In this document: positions 1-7,932 of the stretch, piece by piece
How positions within the stretch are numbered: the stretch's first letter is position 1
How the letters are laid out: every line of letters starts with the position of its first letter
Origin: Apilactobacillus nanyangensis
GTDB lineage: Bacteria > Bacillota > Bacilli > Lactobacillales > Lactobacillaceae
DNA: 48,054 bases
Direction: 5' to 3'
NCBI RefSeq assembly: GCF_016861915.1
Contig: NZ_BOLX01000014.1
Location: 1-48,054, forward strand
The notes under the pieces: model-generated
The model's database searches: none
Seen by the model: the letters and a program-made list of their open reading frames with translations, nothing else
Told to the model about the DNA's origin: nothing
Translations under genes and position numbers: made by a program

Positions 1-76
1 GAACACAGAAGTTAAGCTTCTAAACGCCGAGAGTAGTTGAGGGATCGCCCTCTGCAAGGGTAGGACGTTGCCGCGC
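1..76 (+). rRNA. rrf: 5S ribosomal RNA, 3' part
   Basis: The first 76 bases match the 3' two-thirds of a Gram-positive 5S rRNA: the GAACACAGAAGTTAAGCTTC stretch and the closing GGTAGGACGTTGCCGCGC. The 5' end lies outside the window. This marks the end of an upstream rrn operon transcribed rightward. The exact 3' end is estimated from family knowledge. Confidence 0.93.
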
Positions 77-84
77 GAATAAAA

Positions 85-115
85 AAGTCTTCGATGTAAA
101 TCGAAGGCTTTTTGT
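85..115 (+). terminator. Intrinsic terminator after 5S rRNA
   Basis: An 11-bp stem (AAGTCTTCGAT paired with ATCGAAGGCTT, one G-U pair) with a 4-nt loop is followed by a T-rich tract. It lies between the 5S rRNA and the tRNA, so some transcription must read through, or the tRNA has its own weak promoter. Confidence 0.75.
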
Positions 116-122
116 TAATATT

Positions 123-195
123 GCCGTTTTAGCTCAGGAGGTAGAGCGTTTCCATGGTAAGGAAGAGGTCCCGGGTTCAAATCCCGGAAACGGCT
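123..195 (+). tRNA. tRNA-Thr (anticodon GGT)
   Basis: A 73-nt cloverleaf. The acceptor stem is GCCGTTT/AAACGGC with discriminator T. The D-arm contains TAGCTCAGGAGGTAGAGC, and the T-arm is CCGGGTTCAAATCCCGG. The anticodon stem TTTCC/GGAAG encloses the 7-nt loop ATGGTAA, so the anticodon is GGT, reading ACC and ACT threonine codons. CCA is not encoded. It is attached to the end of the rrn operon, a common position for tRNAs in lactobacilli. Confidence 0.93.
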
Positions 196-200
196 TATAT

Positions 201-231
201 AAAAAGACCAATCGATTGATTGGTCTTTTTT
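201..231. terminator. Bidirectional terminator between tRNA-Thr and helD
   Basis: A perfect 13-bp stem (AAAAAGACCAATC and its complement, loop GATT) is flanked by A and T tracts. It can end the rightward rrn/tRNA transcript and also the leftward helD transcript, whose stop codon is only a few bases away. Confidence 0.85.
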
Positions 232-236
232 GTTTG

Positions 237-2543
237 TTATTTAATTTTTCTATCAATTTTAACTTCATTAATTGGTAAGTTTGCGTTAGCAATAATTGGT
301 GAAACAGGACCATTACTAATTAATGTAAGATGGTGCATCGCACGAGTAGCAATCGTGTAGAGTGTTCCGACATAATCATCATTTGGATAGTTATCTTTGG
401 AGACATTCCAAGCAATGACAGAATCAAATTCTAACCCCTTAGCTAGATAGATTGGCATGATTACTACACCCTTTGGAAGTGATCTATCTGTATCTGCTAA
501 TAGGGTTGGATTAAGTTGATTATAGGTGTGTTGATGAAGTTGCTTAGCTTCTGTTAAGTTCTTGGTAACAATCGCTACGGTACCTTCATCCTCTAGTTCT
601 TTCTTAGCGCATTCAATCAATGCATCAATACATTCATTTTCATTATGACGAATAAATATTTCTGGAGATTTACCAGGTCGATTAAACGCTTCAATTTCAT
701 CTCCATTTGGTAACAACGATTTAGCGAAGTTAGTAATTGGATAAGTTGAACGATATGAACGATTTAAAGTAATCAATCTTGATTTTTTAGTAGCAAAAGC
801 TTCGTTTAACTTATTTAGTAATTCTTGAGGAGCCTCAACAGCCTTAAACAATGCCTGTTCACTATCACCAATCAAGTTAATCTTAGTTTGTGGGAAAGCA
901 TGCTTGATGTAAATCAATTGGGAAATTGAGTAGTCTTGCATTTCATCAACGAATAGATATTGCATTGTTTGATTTTGACCCCCACCAATCATTAAGTCAC
1001 GCATGTATAGAAGTGGGGCGGCATCGTCCAATCGCACTTGATGTAATTCGATTGAATCAGCAAAACTATCGACATCATCATTCCATGCATCGACATTAAC
1101 ATCCTTAGGTAGGACAACTTGTTGCATGAAACGTTGGTATTGAAGATATGGATCAAAGAATGAACCATTATACAAAGCATCGTATACTTTTCTGAAATGT
1201 TCAGTCACGATTTGTTTAGCGATGAAGTATCTTTCGTCGTCTTCATCTTGGAAGCTACCTAGTTGGTGTCCTTCCATGAAATCATGATATTGTTCAGAAT
1301 TAAGTTGGTCAATTGCATCATCAACCCATGGTTTATAAACTTCGACTTCAATTCGTTTCTTCAAGATTTCAATTAAACGGTTCTTAGTCTTTAAGAACTT
1401 GTCAGCCGGTTTCATTTGTTTAGGCTGAGAAGCGTAGATGTCCTTAATTACTTCGGAATCAAAGAACATCTTTCCGTCAATTAGAATGCTTTGAAAGGCG
1501 ATGTCATCATTGAAAACTGTATTGATGTAATTCTCAATTGAGGTCATATATTGATGACTACGTTTGAATGATTGGATTGCCTTTTCATCATCGGTGTAGG
1601 ATTGTTCAGTTTCATATTGATCAAATAAACTTTGGACATTTACACCTTCAAGACGATGATCAATGAATTCTTGAAGTGTTACCTGTCTCATATTGCGTTC
1701 ACCCAAACTAGGTAAAACGTCTGAAATATAATGTGAGAACAAGCGGTTAGGGGAGAATAAAATAATTTGGTCGGCTTGAAGTGAACTTCTACTGTGATAC
1801 AACAAGAATGCAATTCTTTGTAGAATAGCAGAAGTTTTTCCGGAACCGGCAACCCCTTGAACAACTAACAAATCACTATAAGTATCCCTAATGATATCGT
1901 TTTGTTCTTTTTGAATTGTTGAAACGATGTTTTGCATTACTTCATCGTGTTGTTGTCCTAACACAGATTGAAGCATTTCATCACCAACAGTCTCATTGGT
2001 ATCAAACATGTTGTTGATTTCACCATGACTAATTTGGAACTGACGCTTCTTTTCTAGGTCGGTGCTTTGTTTACCGGCAGGGGTTTGATATGAAACCTTT
2101 CCCAACGTTCCGTTGTAATAGATACTAGAGATTGGAGCTCGCCAATCGTAAACTAGGAAATTTTCGTTATCGTCTACGAATGAGGCGGTGCCAATGTACA
2201 AGCTTTCGGTATCATCGTCACCATCATCTTTGATATCGATTCGACCAAAGTATGGAGAATCAGCTAATTTTTTGTATGTTTCCAGTTGATTTTTAATAAT
2301 TGCTTCGCTTTGGACTACCTTATTAACAAGTCCTCTTTGTTGTTGGAGGTCGGCAGAAGTTTCAATTCTATCATCGACTTCGACGTAGTTAACAGAAGTA
2401 TTATTACCGTAGTTTTGTTGAACACGCTTTGTTTCATTGTGTGCCTTTTGGTATTCAGCTTCTGTCTTATCGATTCGTTTGTGTAATTTGGCGACAACTT
2501 TATCGACACGATTTTGTTCATTTGTAAGATCGTTATTAGCCAT
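237..2543 (-). CDS. helD: RNA polymerase recycling motor HelD (UvrD/Rep-like)
   Basis: A 768-aa superfamily 1 ATPase close in length to Bacillus subtilis HelD (about 774 aa). The N-terminal region (about 1-100) is charged and predicted coiled coil, as expected for the arm that enters the RNA polymerase secondary channel. Walker A is GVAGSGKT at residues 230-237. Walker B with the Q-like signature is VDEMQD at 532-537. An SF1 C-terminal motor domain follows. HelD removes stalled RNA polymerase from nucleic acid using ATP. ATG start with a GGAGGT ribosome site just upstream on the minus strand. It is a single-gene unit divergent from trpS with its own strong promoter. Older annotations call it DNA helicase IV-like or UvrD-like. 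The role in RNA polymerase recycling is taken from the family. Confidence 0.9.
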   Translation of the reverse strand: MANNDLTNEQNRVDKVVAKLHKRIDKTEAEYQKAHNETKRVQQNYGNNTSVNYVEVDDRIETSADLQQQRGLVNKVVQSEAIIKNQLETYKKLADSPYFGRIDIKDDGDDDTESLYIGTASFVDDNENFLVYDWRAPISSIYYNGTLGKVSYQTPAGKQSTDLEKKRQFQISHGEINNMFDTNETVGDEMLQSVLGQQHDEVMQNIVSTIQKEQNDIIRDTYSDLLVVQGVAGSGKTSAILQRIAFLLYHSRSSLQADQIILFSPNRLFSHYISDVLPSLGERNMRQVTLQEFIDHRLEGVNVQSLFDQYETEQSYTDDEKAIQSFKRSHQYMTSIENYINTVFNDDIAFQSILIDGKMFFDSEVIKDIYASQPKQMKPADKFLKTKNRLIEILKKRIEVEVYKPWVDDAIDQLNSEQYHDFMEGHQLGSFQDEDDERYFIAKQIVTEHFRKVYDALYNGSFFDPYLQYQRFMQQVVLPKDVNVDAWNDDVDSFADSIELHQVRLDDAAPLLYMRDLMIGGGQNQTMQYLFVDEMQDYSISQLIYIKHAFPQTKINLIGDSEQALFKAVEAPQELLNKLNEAFATKKSRLITLNRSYRSTYPITNFAKSLLPNGDEIEAFNRPGKSPEIFIRHNENECIDALIECAKKELEDEGTVAIVTKNLTEAKQLHQHTYNQLNPTLLADTDRSLPKGVVIMPIYLAKGLEFDSVIAWNVSKDNYPNDDYVGTLYTIATRAMHHLTLISNGPVSPIIANANLPINEVKIDRKIK

Positions 2544-2589
2544 TTTTACCTCCTAATTTATTGTTAAATCCGTTCATTTATGCTCAATA

Positions 2590-2618
2590 ATTCTAATTAG
2601 ATTTTACCGTCATGTCAA
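2590..2618 (-). promoter_or_regulatory. helD promoter
   Basis: On the minus strand TTGACA (2618-2613), a 17-bp spacer and TAGAAT (2595-2590) form a near-consensus sigma-A promoter pointing to helD. Confidence 0.7.
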
Positions 2619-2630
2619 TTAATATCCTTT

Positions 2631-2659
2631 TTGACATGTCAATTTAAATCCAGTAAAAT
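2631..2659 (+). promoter_or_regulatory. trpS promoter
   Basis: TTGACA (2631-2636), a 17-bp spacer and TAAAAT (2654-2659), directed at the T-box leader, with the start point expected near 2666. The -35 lies inside a perfect 12-bp palindrome, TTGACATGTCAA (2631-2642). Confidence 0.75.
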
Positions 2660-2665
2660 ATAGGT

Positions 2666-2856
2666 AATATTAAAGTAAGTAGCGATGTCATTTACAGAGA
2701 GATTATGTATTACTGAAAGTAATCACGACTAGCGAAATGGATGAATTTATGGGATTGCACCCTTATCGCAGAGTGGCAAATGATGAAACATTTGCAAGTT
2801 AGGTGGTACCGCGCTCAAGCGTCCTATTGTTTTTTTAACAATGGGGCGCTTTTTTT
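2666..2856 (+). promoter_or_regulatory. T-box riboswitch leader of trpS (tRNA-Trp sensing)
   Basis: The leader contains the distal AGAGAG element of stem I (about 2696-2701), a short apical hairpin ATTACT-GAA-AGTAAT, and the T-box sequence AGGTGGTACCGCG at 2801-2813. After it comes a terminator: a 14-bp stem, 2818-2831 with 2837-2850, closing with GGGGCGCT and seven T. Uncharged tRNA binding to the T-box bulge would favour the antiterminator and allow trpS transcription. TGG triplets at 2738-2740 and 2750-2752 are specifier candidates. I could not fold stem I well enough to choose between them. Trp specificity is inferred mainly from the downstream gene. Confidence 0.88.
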
Positions 2857-2873
2857 GGAAAGGAAGTAACAAA

Positions 2874-3893
2874 ATGGCAGATAAAAAAGTAATTCTAACT
2901 GGTGATCGACCAACTGGTAAACTACATATCGGACACTACGTTGGATCATTAAAGAACAGAGTTGCACTACAAAACTCAGGTGAATACGACACCAATATCA
3001 TGATTGCGGACATGCAAGCATTGACTGATAATGCGCGTGACCCAGAAAAAATCAGAAACTCACTATTACAAGTAGCTTTGGATTACTTAGCTGTCGGAAT
3101 TGACCCAGAAAAATCAACAATCTTGGTTCAATCACAAATTCCTGCACTAAACGAATTAACAATGCACTACTTAAACTTAGTTTCAGTTAACCGTTTGAAG
3201 AGAAACCCAACTGTTAAGACTGAAATTCAACAAAAGAAGTTTGGTGAAAGTGTTCCTGCTGGATTCTTCATTTACCCAGTCAGCCAAGCTGCAGATATTA
3301 CTGCATTTAAGGCCGACACTGTTCCAGTTGGTGAAGACCAAGAACCAATGCTAGAACAAACCAGAGAAATCGTTAGAAGCATTAACGGTATCTATGGTAA
3401 GGACGTATTAGTTGAACCAGAAGGATACTTCCCACCAAAGGGAATGGGTAGAATTCCTGGTCTAGATGGTAACGCTAAGATGAGTAAATCATTGAACAAT
3501 GCCATCTACTTAGCAGACGATGCTGATACCATTCAAAAGAAAGTCATGTCAATGTACACAGACCCTAACCACATTCACGTTGAAGATCCTGGTCAAGTTG
3601 AAGGAAACACTGTATTTACTTACCTAGACATCTTTGCTGACGACAAGCAAAAGGTTGCTGAATTAAAGGAACAATACAGACACGGTGGTTTAGGTGATGT
3701 GAAGATTAAGCGTTACTTAAATGAAGTATTACAAGCTGAATTGGCTCCAATCAGAGAACGTCGTGAACAATTCGAAAAAGATCCACAAGCTGTTTATGAC
3801 ATTCTAAAGGCTGGTAGTGATAAAGCGAATAAGGTAGCCAACCAAACCCTAGATGAAGTAAGGGATGCTATTGGTATTAATTACTTTAAATAA
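2874..3893 (+). CDS. trpS: Tryptophanyl-tRNA synthetase
   Basis: A 339-aa class I aminoacyl-tRNA synthetase that charges tRNA-Trp. The HIGH motif is at residues 18-21 ([10 protein letters not shown]) and KMSKS at about 202-206. Length and motif spacing match bacterial TrpRS. The ATG at 2874 is chosen over an in-frame ATG at 2841 because the latter sits inside the T-box terminator stem, while GGAAAGGAAG lies at the right distance before 2874. Expression is controlled by the T-box leader. The Ppx/GppA gene starts 22 bases after the stop codon with no terminator between, so the two are probably co-transcribed. Confidence 0.97.
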   Translation: MADKKVILTGDRPTGKLHIGHYVGSLKNRVALQNSGEYDTNIMIADMQALTDNARDPEKIRNSLLQVALDYLAVGIDPEKSTILVQSQIPALNELTMHYLNLVSVNRLKRNPTVKTEIQQKKFGESVPAGFFIYPVSQAADITAFKADTVPVGEDQEPMLEQTREIVRSINGIYGKDVLVEPEGYFPPKGMGRIPGLDGNAKMSKSLNNAIYLADDADTIQKKVMSMYTDPNHIHVEDPGQVEGNTVFTYLDIFADDKQKVAELKEQYRHGGLGDVKIKRYLNEVLQAELAPIRERREQFEKDPQAVYDILKAGSDKANKVANQTLDEVRDAIGINYFK

Positions 3894-3915
3894 AAAACTA
3901 TTTTAGGAGTTTAGG

Positions 3916-4857
3916 GTGAATCGGATGGAGAACTTAGTAATTGTTGACATCGGTTCGAATTCTGCTCGAATGTCCATCTATCGGATTGAAAATGACGGTT
4001 ATTGCGTTGAGCTAAAACGTAGTAAGAGTGATAGTCGTTTATCCGAAGGGATGGGGAAAGAAAAGATTCTACAACCGGTTGCAATTAATCGGACAATTAA
4101 TGCTTTAAAGTCTTTCAAAAGAATTTATAGCTCAATGAATAATGCCACTGTGATTACCATTGCAACTGCTGCGGTTCGACAAGCTGAAAACCAAAAAGCT
4201 TTTATTCGCAAGGTAAGAAAGAAAGTTGGCTTAGACGTTAGAGTTTTATCAGGTCGTGAAGAAGCTTATTACGATTATTTAGGTGTCGTTAATAAGATTA
4301 AGATGAACGACTACATGGTGATGGATATTGGTGGTGCCAGTATCGAATTAGTCCGCGTTCAAGGAAAGAAACGTCGTGACTTAATCAGTTTACCAATTGG
4401 CGCCGTTAATATTTCAGAACGTTTTAAATTGAATAACTCAGTTCATGCAGCTGACTTGTTCAACGCGCAACGCTTCTTAAAGGAAAACATACATCGTGTT
4501 CCTTGGCTTAAAAAAGCCGATCACTATCAACTAGTTGTTTTGGGAGGAGCTGCCAGAAGTTTAGCGAGAATTAATCGCAGCCACCAACACTTCAAGAACT
4601 CTGATAACCTAAATGGCTATCACCTAAATCAACGCCAAGTGATGGGAACGTATGAATTACTTTTACGTAAGAACTTACACAATCGAAAAGAAATTCACGG
4701 ATTAGAAAACGAGCGAGCTGATATTATACTAGGTGGTCTATTACCTCTTATTACAGTCATCGATGAAATTGATTCAAGACGAATCGTATTTTCTGAAGGT
4801 GGGGTAAGAGAAGGACTTATTGCTGAATATATAAAGAAGCACTATCGAAACTATTAG
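3916..4857 (+). CDS. Ppx/GppA family phosphatase
   Basis: A 313-aa protein of the actin-like ASKHA fold. The first phosphate-binding loop is VDIGSNSARMSIYRI near residue 9 and the second is MDIGGASIELV near residue 136. The family hydrolyses inorganic polyphosphate or guanosine pentaphosphate. At this length it has only the catalytic two-domain core and lacks the C-terminal HD-like domains of the longer E. coli enzymes, so it resembles short Ppx1/GppA proteins of Gram-positive bacteria. The GTG at 3916 fits AGGAG (3905-3909) better than the in-frame ATG at 3925. Which substrate it prefers cannot be told from sequence. No polyphosphate kinase gene is adjacent. Confidence 0.85.
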   Translation: MNRMENLVIVDIGSNSARMSIYRIENDGYCVELKRSKSDSRLSEGMGKEKILQPVAINRTINALKSFKRIYSSMNNATVITIATAAVRQAENQKAFIRKVRKKVGLDVRVLSGREEAYYDYLGVVNKIKMNDYMVMDIGGASIELVRVQGKKRRDLISLPIGAVNISERFKLNNSVHAADLFNAQRFLKENIHRVPWLKKADHYQLVVLGGAARSLARINRSHQHFKNSDNLNGYHLNQRQVMGTYELLLRKNLHNRKEIHGLENERADIILGGLLPLITVIDEIDSRRIVFSEGGVREGLIAEYIKKHYRNY

Positions 4858-4859
4858 AG

Positions 4860-4896
4860 AGGTTTTTAATCCAATGGCGGGTTAAAAACCTTTTTA
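4860..4896 (+). terminator. Terminator after the Ppx/GppA gene
   Basis: A 13-bp stem (AGGTTTTTAATCC with GGGTTAAAAACCT, one G-U pair) with a 5-nt loop, followed by five T. It ends the trpS-ppx unit. Confidence 0.85.
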
Positions 4897-4964
4897 AATG
4901 CCTGAAATTTAAATAATGTTATTATAAATATCAGATATGAATACCGCATCCGGGGGGACTAATA

Positions 4965-6230
4965 ATGGGAACTTTCAAACATTTCTATCATCGTAATTAT
5001 GATGATAGAATGAAACTAATCAGTGAATTTGCTGGATTAGACACGAATCAAAAACATGAAATGACTAGCGACTATCATCAATCAAGTGATAGTTTAGTTG
5101 AAAACTATGTAACTGATTACTCCATTCCAGAAGGAGTGGCCGTTAATTTTATGATTAATGGCACTGAGAAAATTGTTCCAATGGTAACAGAAGAACCATC
5201 CGTGATTGCGGCGGCTAGTAATGGTGCCCGCTTATTTGCTAAGGGTACAGGGATTACTGCCGAAGTATTGGGTCGTAATCTAATGGGCCAAATCGTTGTT
5301 AAAACACATGATATTAACCTATTAATTGGAATCGTCAATACACATCAAGAACATATTATTGATATCGCTAACCAATCACATCCATCGATTCTAGAATACG
5401 GTGGTGGTGCTAAGAAGGTTCGCGTTAGAAAACTAGACGATGATTATGCATCAGTCGACTTGTTTGTTAACGTCGGAGAAGCGATGGGCGCAAACATCAT
5501 CAATTCAATGCTAGAAGCTACTTCTGAGTTTATTGAAGAACACGTTAGTGGGGATGTTTTGATGAGTATCCTATCTAACTATGGTGAAGATAACCTGGTG
5601 AAGGTATCCGGATTCATTCCTGTTAGCCAACTGGGTAACCCTGATACTAACGGTAGTGATGTAGCGCAAAGAATTGTTGAAGCATCACACATCGCTCAAA
5701 TCGATCCATATCGTGCTGCTACCCATAATAAGGGCATCATGAATGGAATCGATGCTGTGGTAATGGCAATGGGCAATGACTGGCGTGCTGTCGAAGCTGG
5801 CATTCATTCATATGCAAGTAAAGATGGCCAATACAAGGGCCTATCCAACTGGTCAGTTGAAGGTGACAAGTTAGTTGGTGAGATGACAATTCCATTGTCA
5901 TTAGGTTTTATCGGTGGTGCCGTCAAGGTATTGCCAAAGGTTAAAATCAATCAACAATTATCTCAAGTAACCTCAAAGGAAGAGCTAAGCCAAATAGTTG
6001 CATCAGTTGGGTTAGCCCAAAACCTAGCGGCACTAAAGGCATTAGTTACCGATGGAATTCAAAAGGGGCACATGAGCTTACAATTGAATTCATTAGTAAT
6101 GAGCGCCGGAGCTAAGGGTGAAGAAATCAAACAAGTGGTTTCAGAAATGAGAGCCAATCATTTAAACGACTTAAAGTCTGCACAAAAAATCTTAAACCAA
6201 ATTAGAAATAATAATGAAGGTGAATTTTAA
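4965..6230 (+). CDS. mvaA: Hydroxymethylglutaryl-CoA reductase, class II (mevalonate pathway)
   Basis: A 421-aa protein matching the class II bacterial HMG-CoA reductases, which convert HMG-CoA to mevalonate for isoprenoid synthesis. Visible signatures are the catalytic Glu region ENYVTDYSIPEG (Glu46), the THNKGIMNGIDAV segment carrying the catalytic Lys, AMGNDWRAVEAG with the catalytic Asp, and the C-terminal His in QKGHMSLQ. The ATG follows an unusually G-rich ribosome site, CGGGGGGACT. It heads a cluster: its TAA overlaps the next ATG by one base (TAATG). Isoprenoid precursors feed undecaprenyl phosphate for the wall genes found elsewhere in the window. Confidence 0.95.
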   Translation: MGTFKHFYHRNYDDRMKLISEFAGLDTNQKHEMTSDYHQSSDSLVENYVTDYSIPEGVAVNFMINGTEKIVPMVTEEPSVIAAASNGARLFAKGTGITAEVLGRNLMGQIVVKTHDINLLIGIVNTHQEHIIDIANQSHPSILEYGGGAKKVRVRKLDDDYASVDLFVNVGEAMGANIINSMLEATSEFIEEHVSGDVLMSILSNYGEDNLVKVSGFIPVSQLGNPDTNGSDVAQRIVEASHIAQIDPYRAATHNKGIMNGIDAVVMAMGNDWRAVEAGIHSYASKDGQYKGLSNWSVEGDKLVGEMTIPLSLGFIGGAVKVLPKVKINQQLSQVTSKEELSQIVASVGLAQNLAALKALVTDGIQKGHMSLQLNSLVMSAGAKGEEIKQVVSEMRANHLNDLKSAQKILNQIRNNNEGEF

Positions 6231-7192
6231 TGGAAATCGAATTAAATCAAGATACACAAAGTTTAATTAACGTTGTAAATAAATTTTTCCCAGGTAAAAT
6301 CGAAGTACAATTTATCGGACAACTTCAATCTGGATACGTTAGACATGATCAAGCACAAGTGGTGCAAGATGGTAAGAACCTATTTGTTCAAATCTCAGAT
6401 ATGTCAGCTCCTAACTACACTGCTTCACATGAACTAATTCACTTGTTGATGACACTACGTGGTTTCCCACAAGTATTCTTCTCACTATCAACTGGTCAAG
6501 ATGAATTAGACGAACAACTAGAAGTAATGGGAACTGAATTATTTGATATCGTTGCCCACTTTGTTGTTGTTTCAGAACAAAGAAAACACGGACTAATCAA
6601 CGAAGACATCGAAAAGATGTACCTAAAGGGAATCCAAAACACCATTGAACCTGAGCCAGAAGAATTAGACAACGCAATGGAATTACGTTTATTAACACTA
6701 ATCGATGCTCACGTATTCTACGGTGACAAATTCGATTCATTTGCTCGTCCAACTCTTGAAAAAGATTACCCAGTTGCCTTAAAGGCTGCTGATGAAATCT
6801 ACAAGATTATCACTGAAAAACCAACTGATTCACCATTTGGTTTCAGAAGAAACGTTGTTAAGTTATTCAAGGCCTTTGATGAACAACTAAAGAAGTGGGG
6901 ACTACCTGCATTGCATAACTCAGAATTTGCAACTATCTCCAGTGTTGTTTCAGAAAGACAACTAAACTTAAACGTAAAACAACAATTTGAAATCTTCCAT
7001 TCAGAACTACATGATAAGGAAACTGGTCGTCGTGCATACGTTGGTTTCAACAAGTCAGATGATCAAAACTCATTCGTGATTCCTGCTCCAACCGGTATGG
7101 ATGACAGTCCAGAATACTTCAAAAAGTTATACGCTATGACTGTTCAAGAATTATTTAAAGAACTAAAAATGCCATATATCATTAGAAAATAA
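6230..7192 (+). CDS. IpaB/EvcA-type uncharacterised protein with HELIH zincin motif
   Basis: A 320-aa soluble protein with no signal peptide or membrane segment. I recognise it as the Lactobacillaceae family often labelled IpaB/EvcA, a label with no functional basis. Residues 63-73, YTASHELIHLL, fit the zincin consensus (His67, Glu68, His71). A helix-like acidic stretch, EVMGTELFDIVAH (98-110), could supply the third zinc ligand (Glu98, Glu103, Asp106 or His110). This is inference, as no metallopeptidase activity is known to me. The start codon overlaps the mvaA stop by one base, so it is translationally coupled to HMG-CoA reductase. The sirtuin gene follows after 16 bases. High confidence as a gene, low on function. 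Confidence 0.75.
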   Translation: MEIELNQDTQSLINVVNKFFPGKIEVQFIGQLQSGYVRHDQAQVVQDGKNLFVQISDMSAPNYTASHELIHLLMTLRGFPQVFFSLSTGQDELDEQLEVMGTELFDIVAHFVVVSEQRKHGLINEDIEKMYLKGIQNTIEPEPEELDNAMELRLLTLIDAHVFYGDKFDSFARPTLEKDYPVALKAADEIYKIITEKPTDSPFGFRRNVVKLFKAFDEQLKKWGLPALHNSEFATISSVVSERQLNLNVKQQFEIFHSELHDKETGRRAYVGFNKSDDQNSFVIPAPTGMDDSPEYFKKLYAMTVQELFKELKMPYIIRK

Positions 7193-7208
7193 GGCAGGAG
7201 GCAATCTG

Positions 7209-7913
7209 ATGGATAAGGAAATTCAATCATTATTTGATAATGCAAAAAATATCGTATATTTGACAGGAGCCGGGGTATCGACAGCTTCCAACATTCCAGA
7301 CTATCGTTCTAAGAATGGATTATATGCAACTGATACAACTGGAAAACCAGCTGAATATTATTTAAGTCATGCATGTTTAGTTAATGAACCAGATGTGTTT
7401 TACACATTTGTGAAAGAAAATATGTACTATCCAGATGCCAAGCCCAATGTAATTCACGAAAAGCAAGCTGAACTTACTAGGGAAGGTAGAGCTAGTGTAA
7501 TTACGCAAAATGTTGATGGGTTATACGGAGCTGCCGACACTAAGAACTTAATTGAATTTCACGGCAATCTATATGATGTATATTGCCAAAAGTGCCATCA
7601 AAGAGTTGATTGGCATGAATATATGCAAAACGATAAACACGCCGATTGTGGTGGTACTCTTCGTCCCGGAATTGTTTTATACGATGAAGGACTTAACCAA
7701 GCCAAAGTGGTTAACAGTGTTCAACTAATGGAAAAGGCTGACTTGGTAGTAATCGTTGGAACTTCCATGCGTGTCTATCCATTTGCTGGACTATTGGACT
7801 ACCGAAATCCGGGTGCTAAAGTAATTGCGGTAAACCAAGAAAAGTTAAACTTAGGAATCGATTTTACAATGATTCAAGAGGATGCAACAAAATTCTTTAG
7901 CGAATTGAAATAA
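7209..7913 (+). CDS. NAD-dependent protein deacylase, sirtuin (Sir2/CobB family)
   Basis: A 234-aa sirtuin that uses NAD to remove acyl groups from lysines. The NAD-binding loop is GAGVSTASNIPDYR (residues 20-33), TQNVDGLY is at 99-106, and the catalytic His118 lies in EFHGN. GTSMRVYPF belongs to the Rossmann core. The zinc module has Cys126 and Cys129 (CQKC), but the second pair reads His144-Ala-Asp-Cys147, so the usual third Cys appears replaced by His. The Rossmann part and length are normal for CobB-like enzymes. GGAGG lies before the ATG. It is the third gene of the mvaA cluster. Deacetylase versus desuccinylase preference cannot be read with confidence. Confidence 0.92.
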   Translation: MDKEIQSLFDNAKNIVYLTGAGVSTASNIPDYRSKNGLYATDTTGKPAEYYLSHACLVNEPDVFYTFVKENMYYPDAKPNVIHEKQAELTREGRASVITQNVDGLYGAADTKNLIEFHGNLYDVYCQKCHQRVDWHEYMQNDKHADCGGTLRPGIVLYDEGLNQAKVVNSVQLMEKADLVVIVGTSMRVYPFAGLLDYRNPGAKVIAVNQEKLNLGIDFTMIQEDATKFFSELK

Positions 7914-7932
7914 GAAGGAAGATGATGGTTTC

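Noticed and set aside
2841-2873. Longer trpS reading frame starting at 2841
   Set aside because: It begins inside the T-box terminator stem and before the ribosome site; ATG at 2874 is supported.
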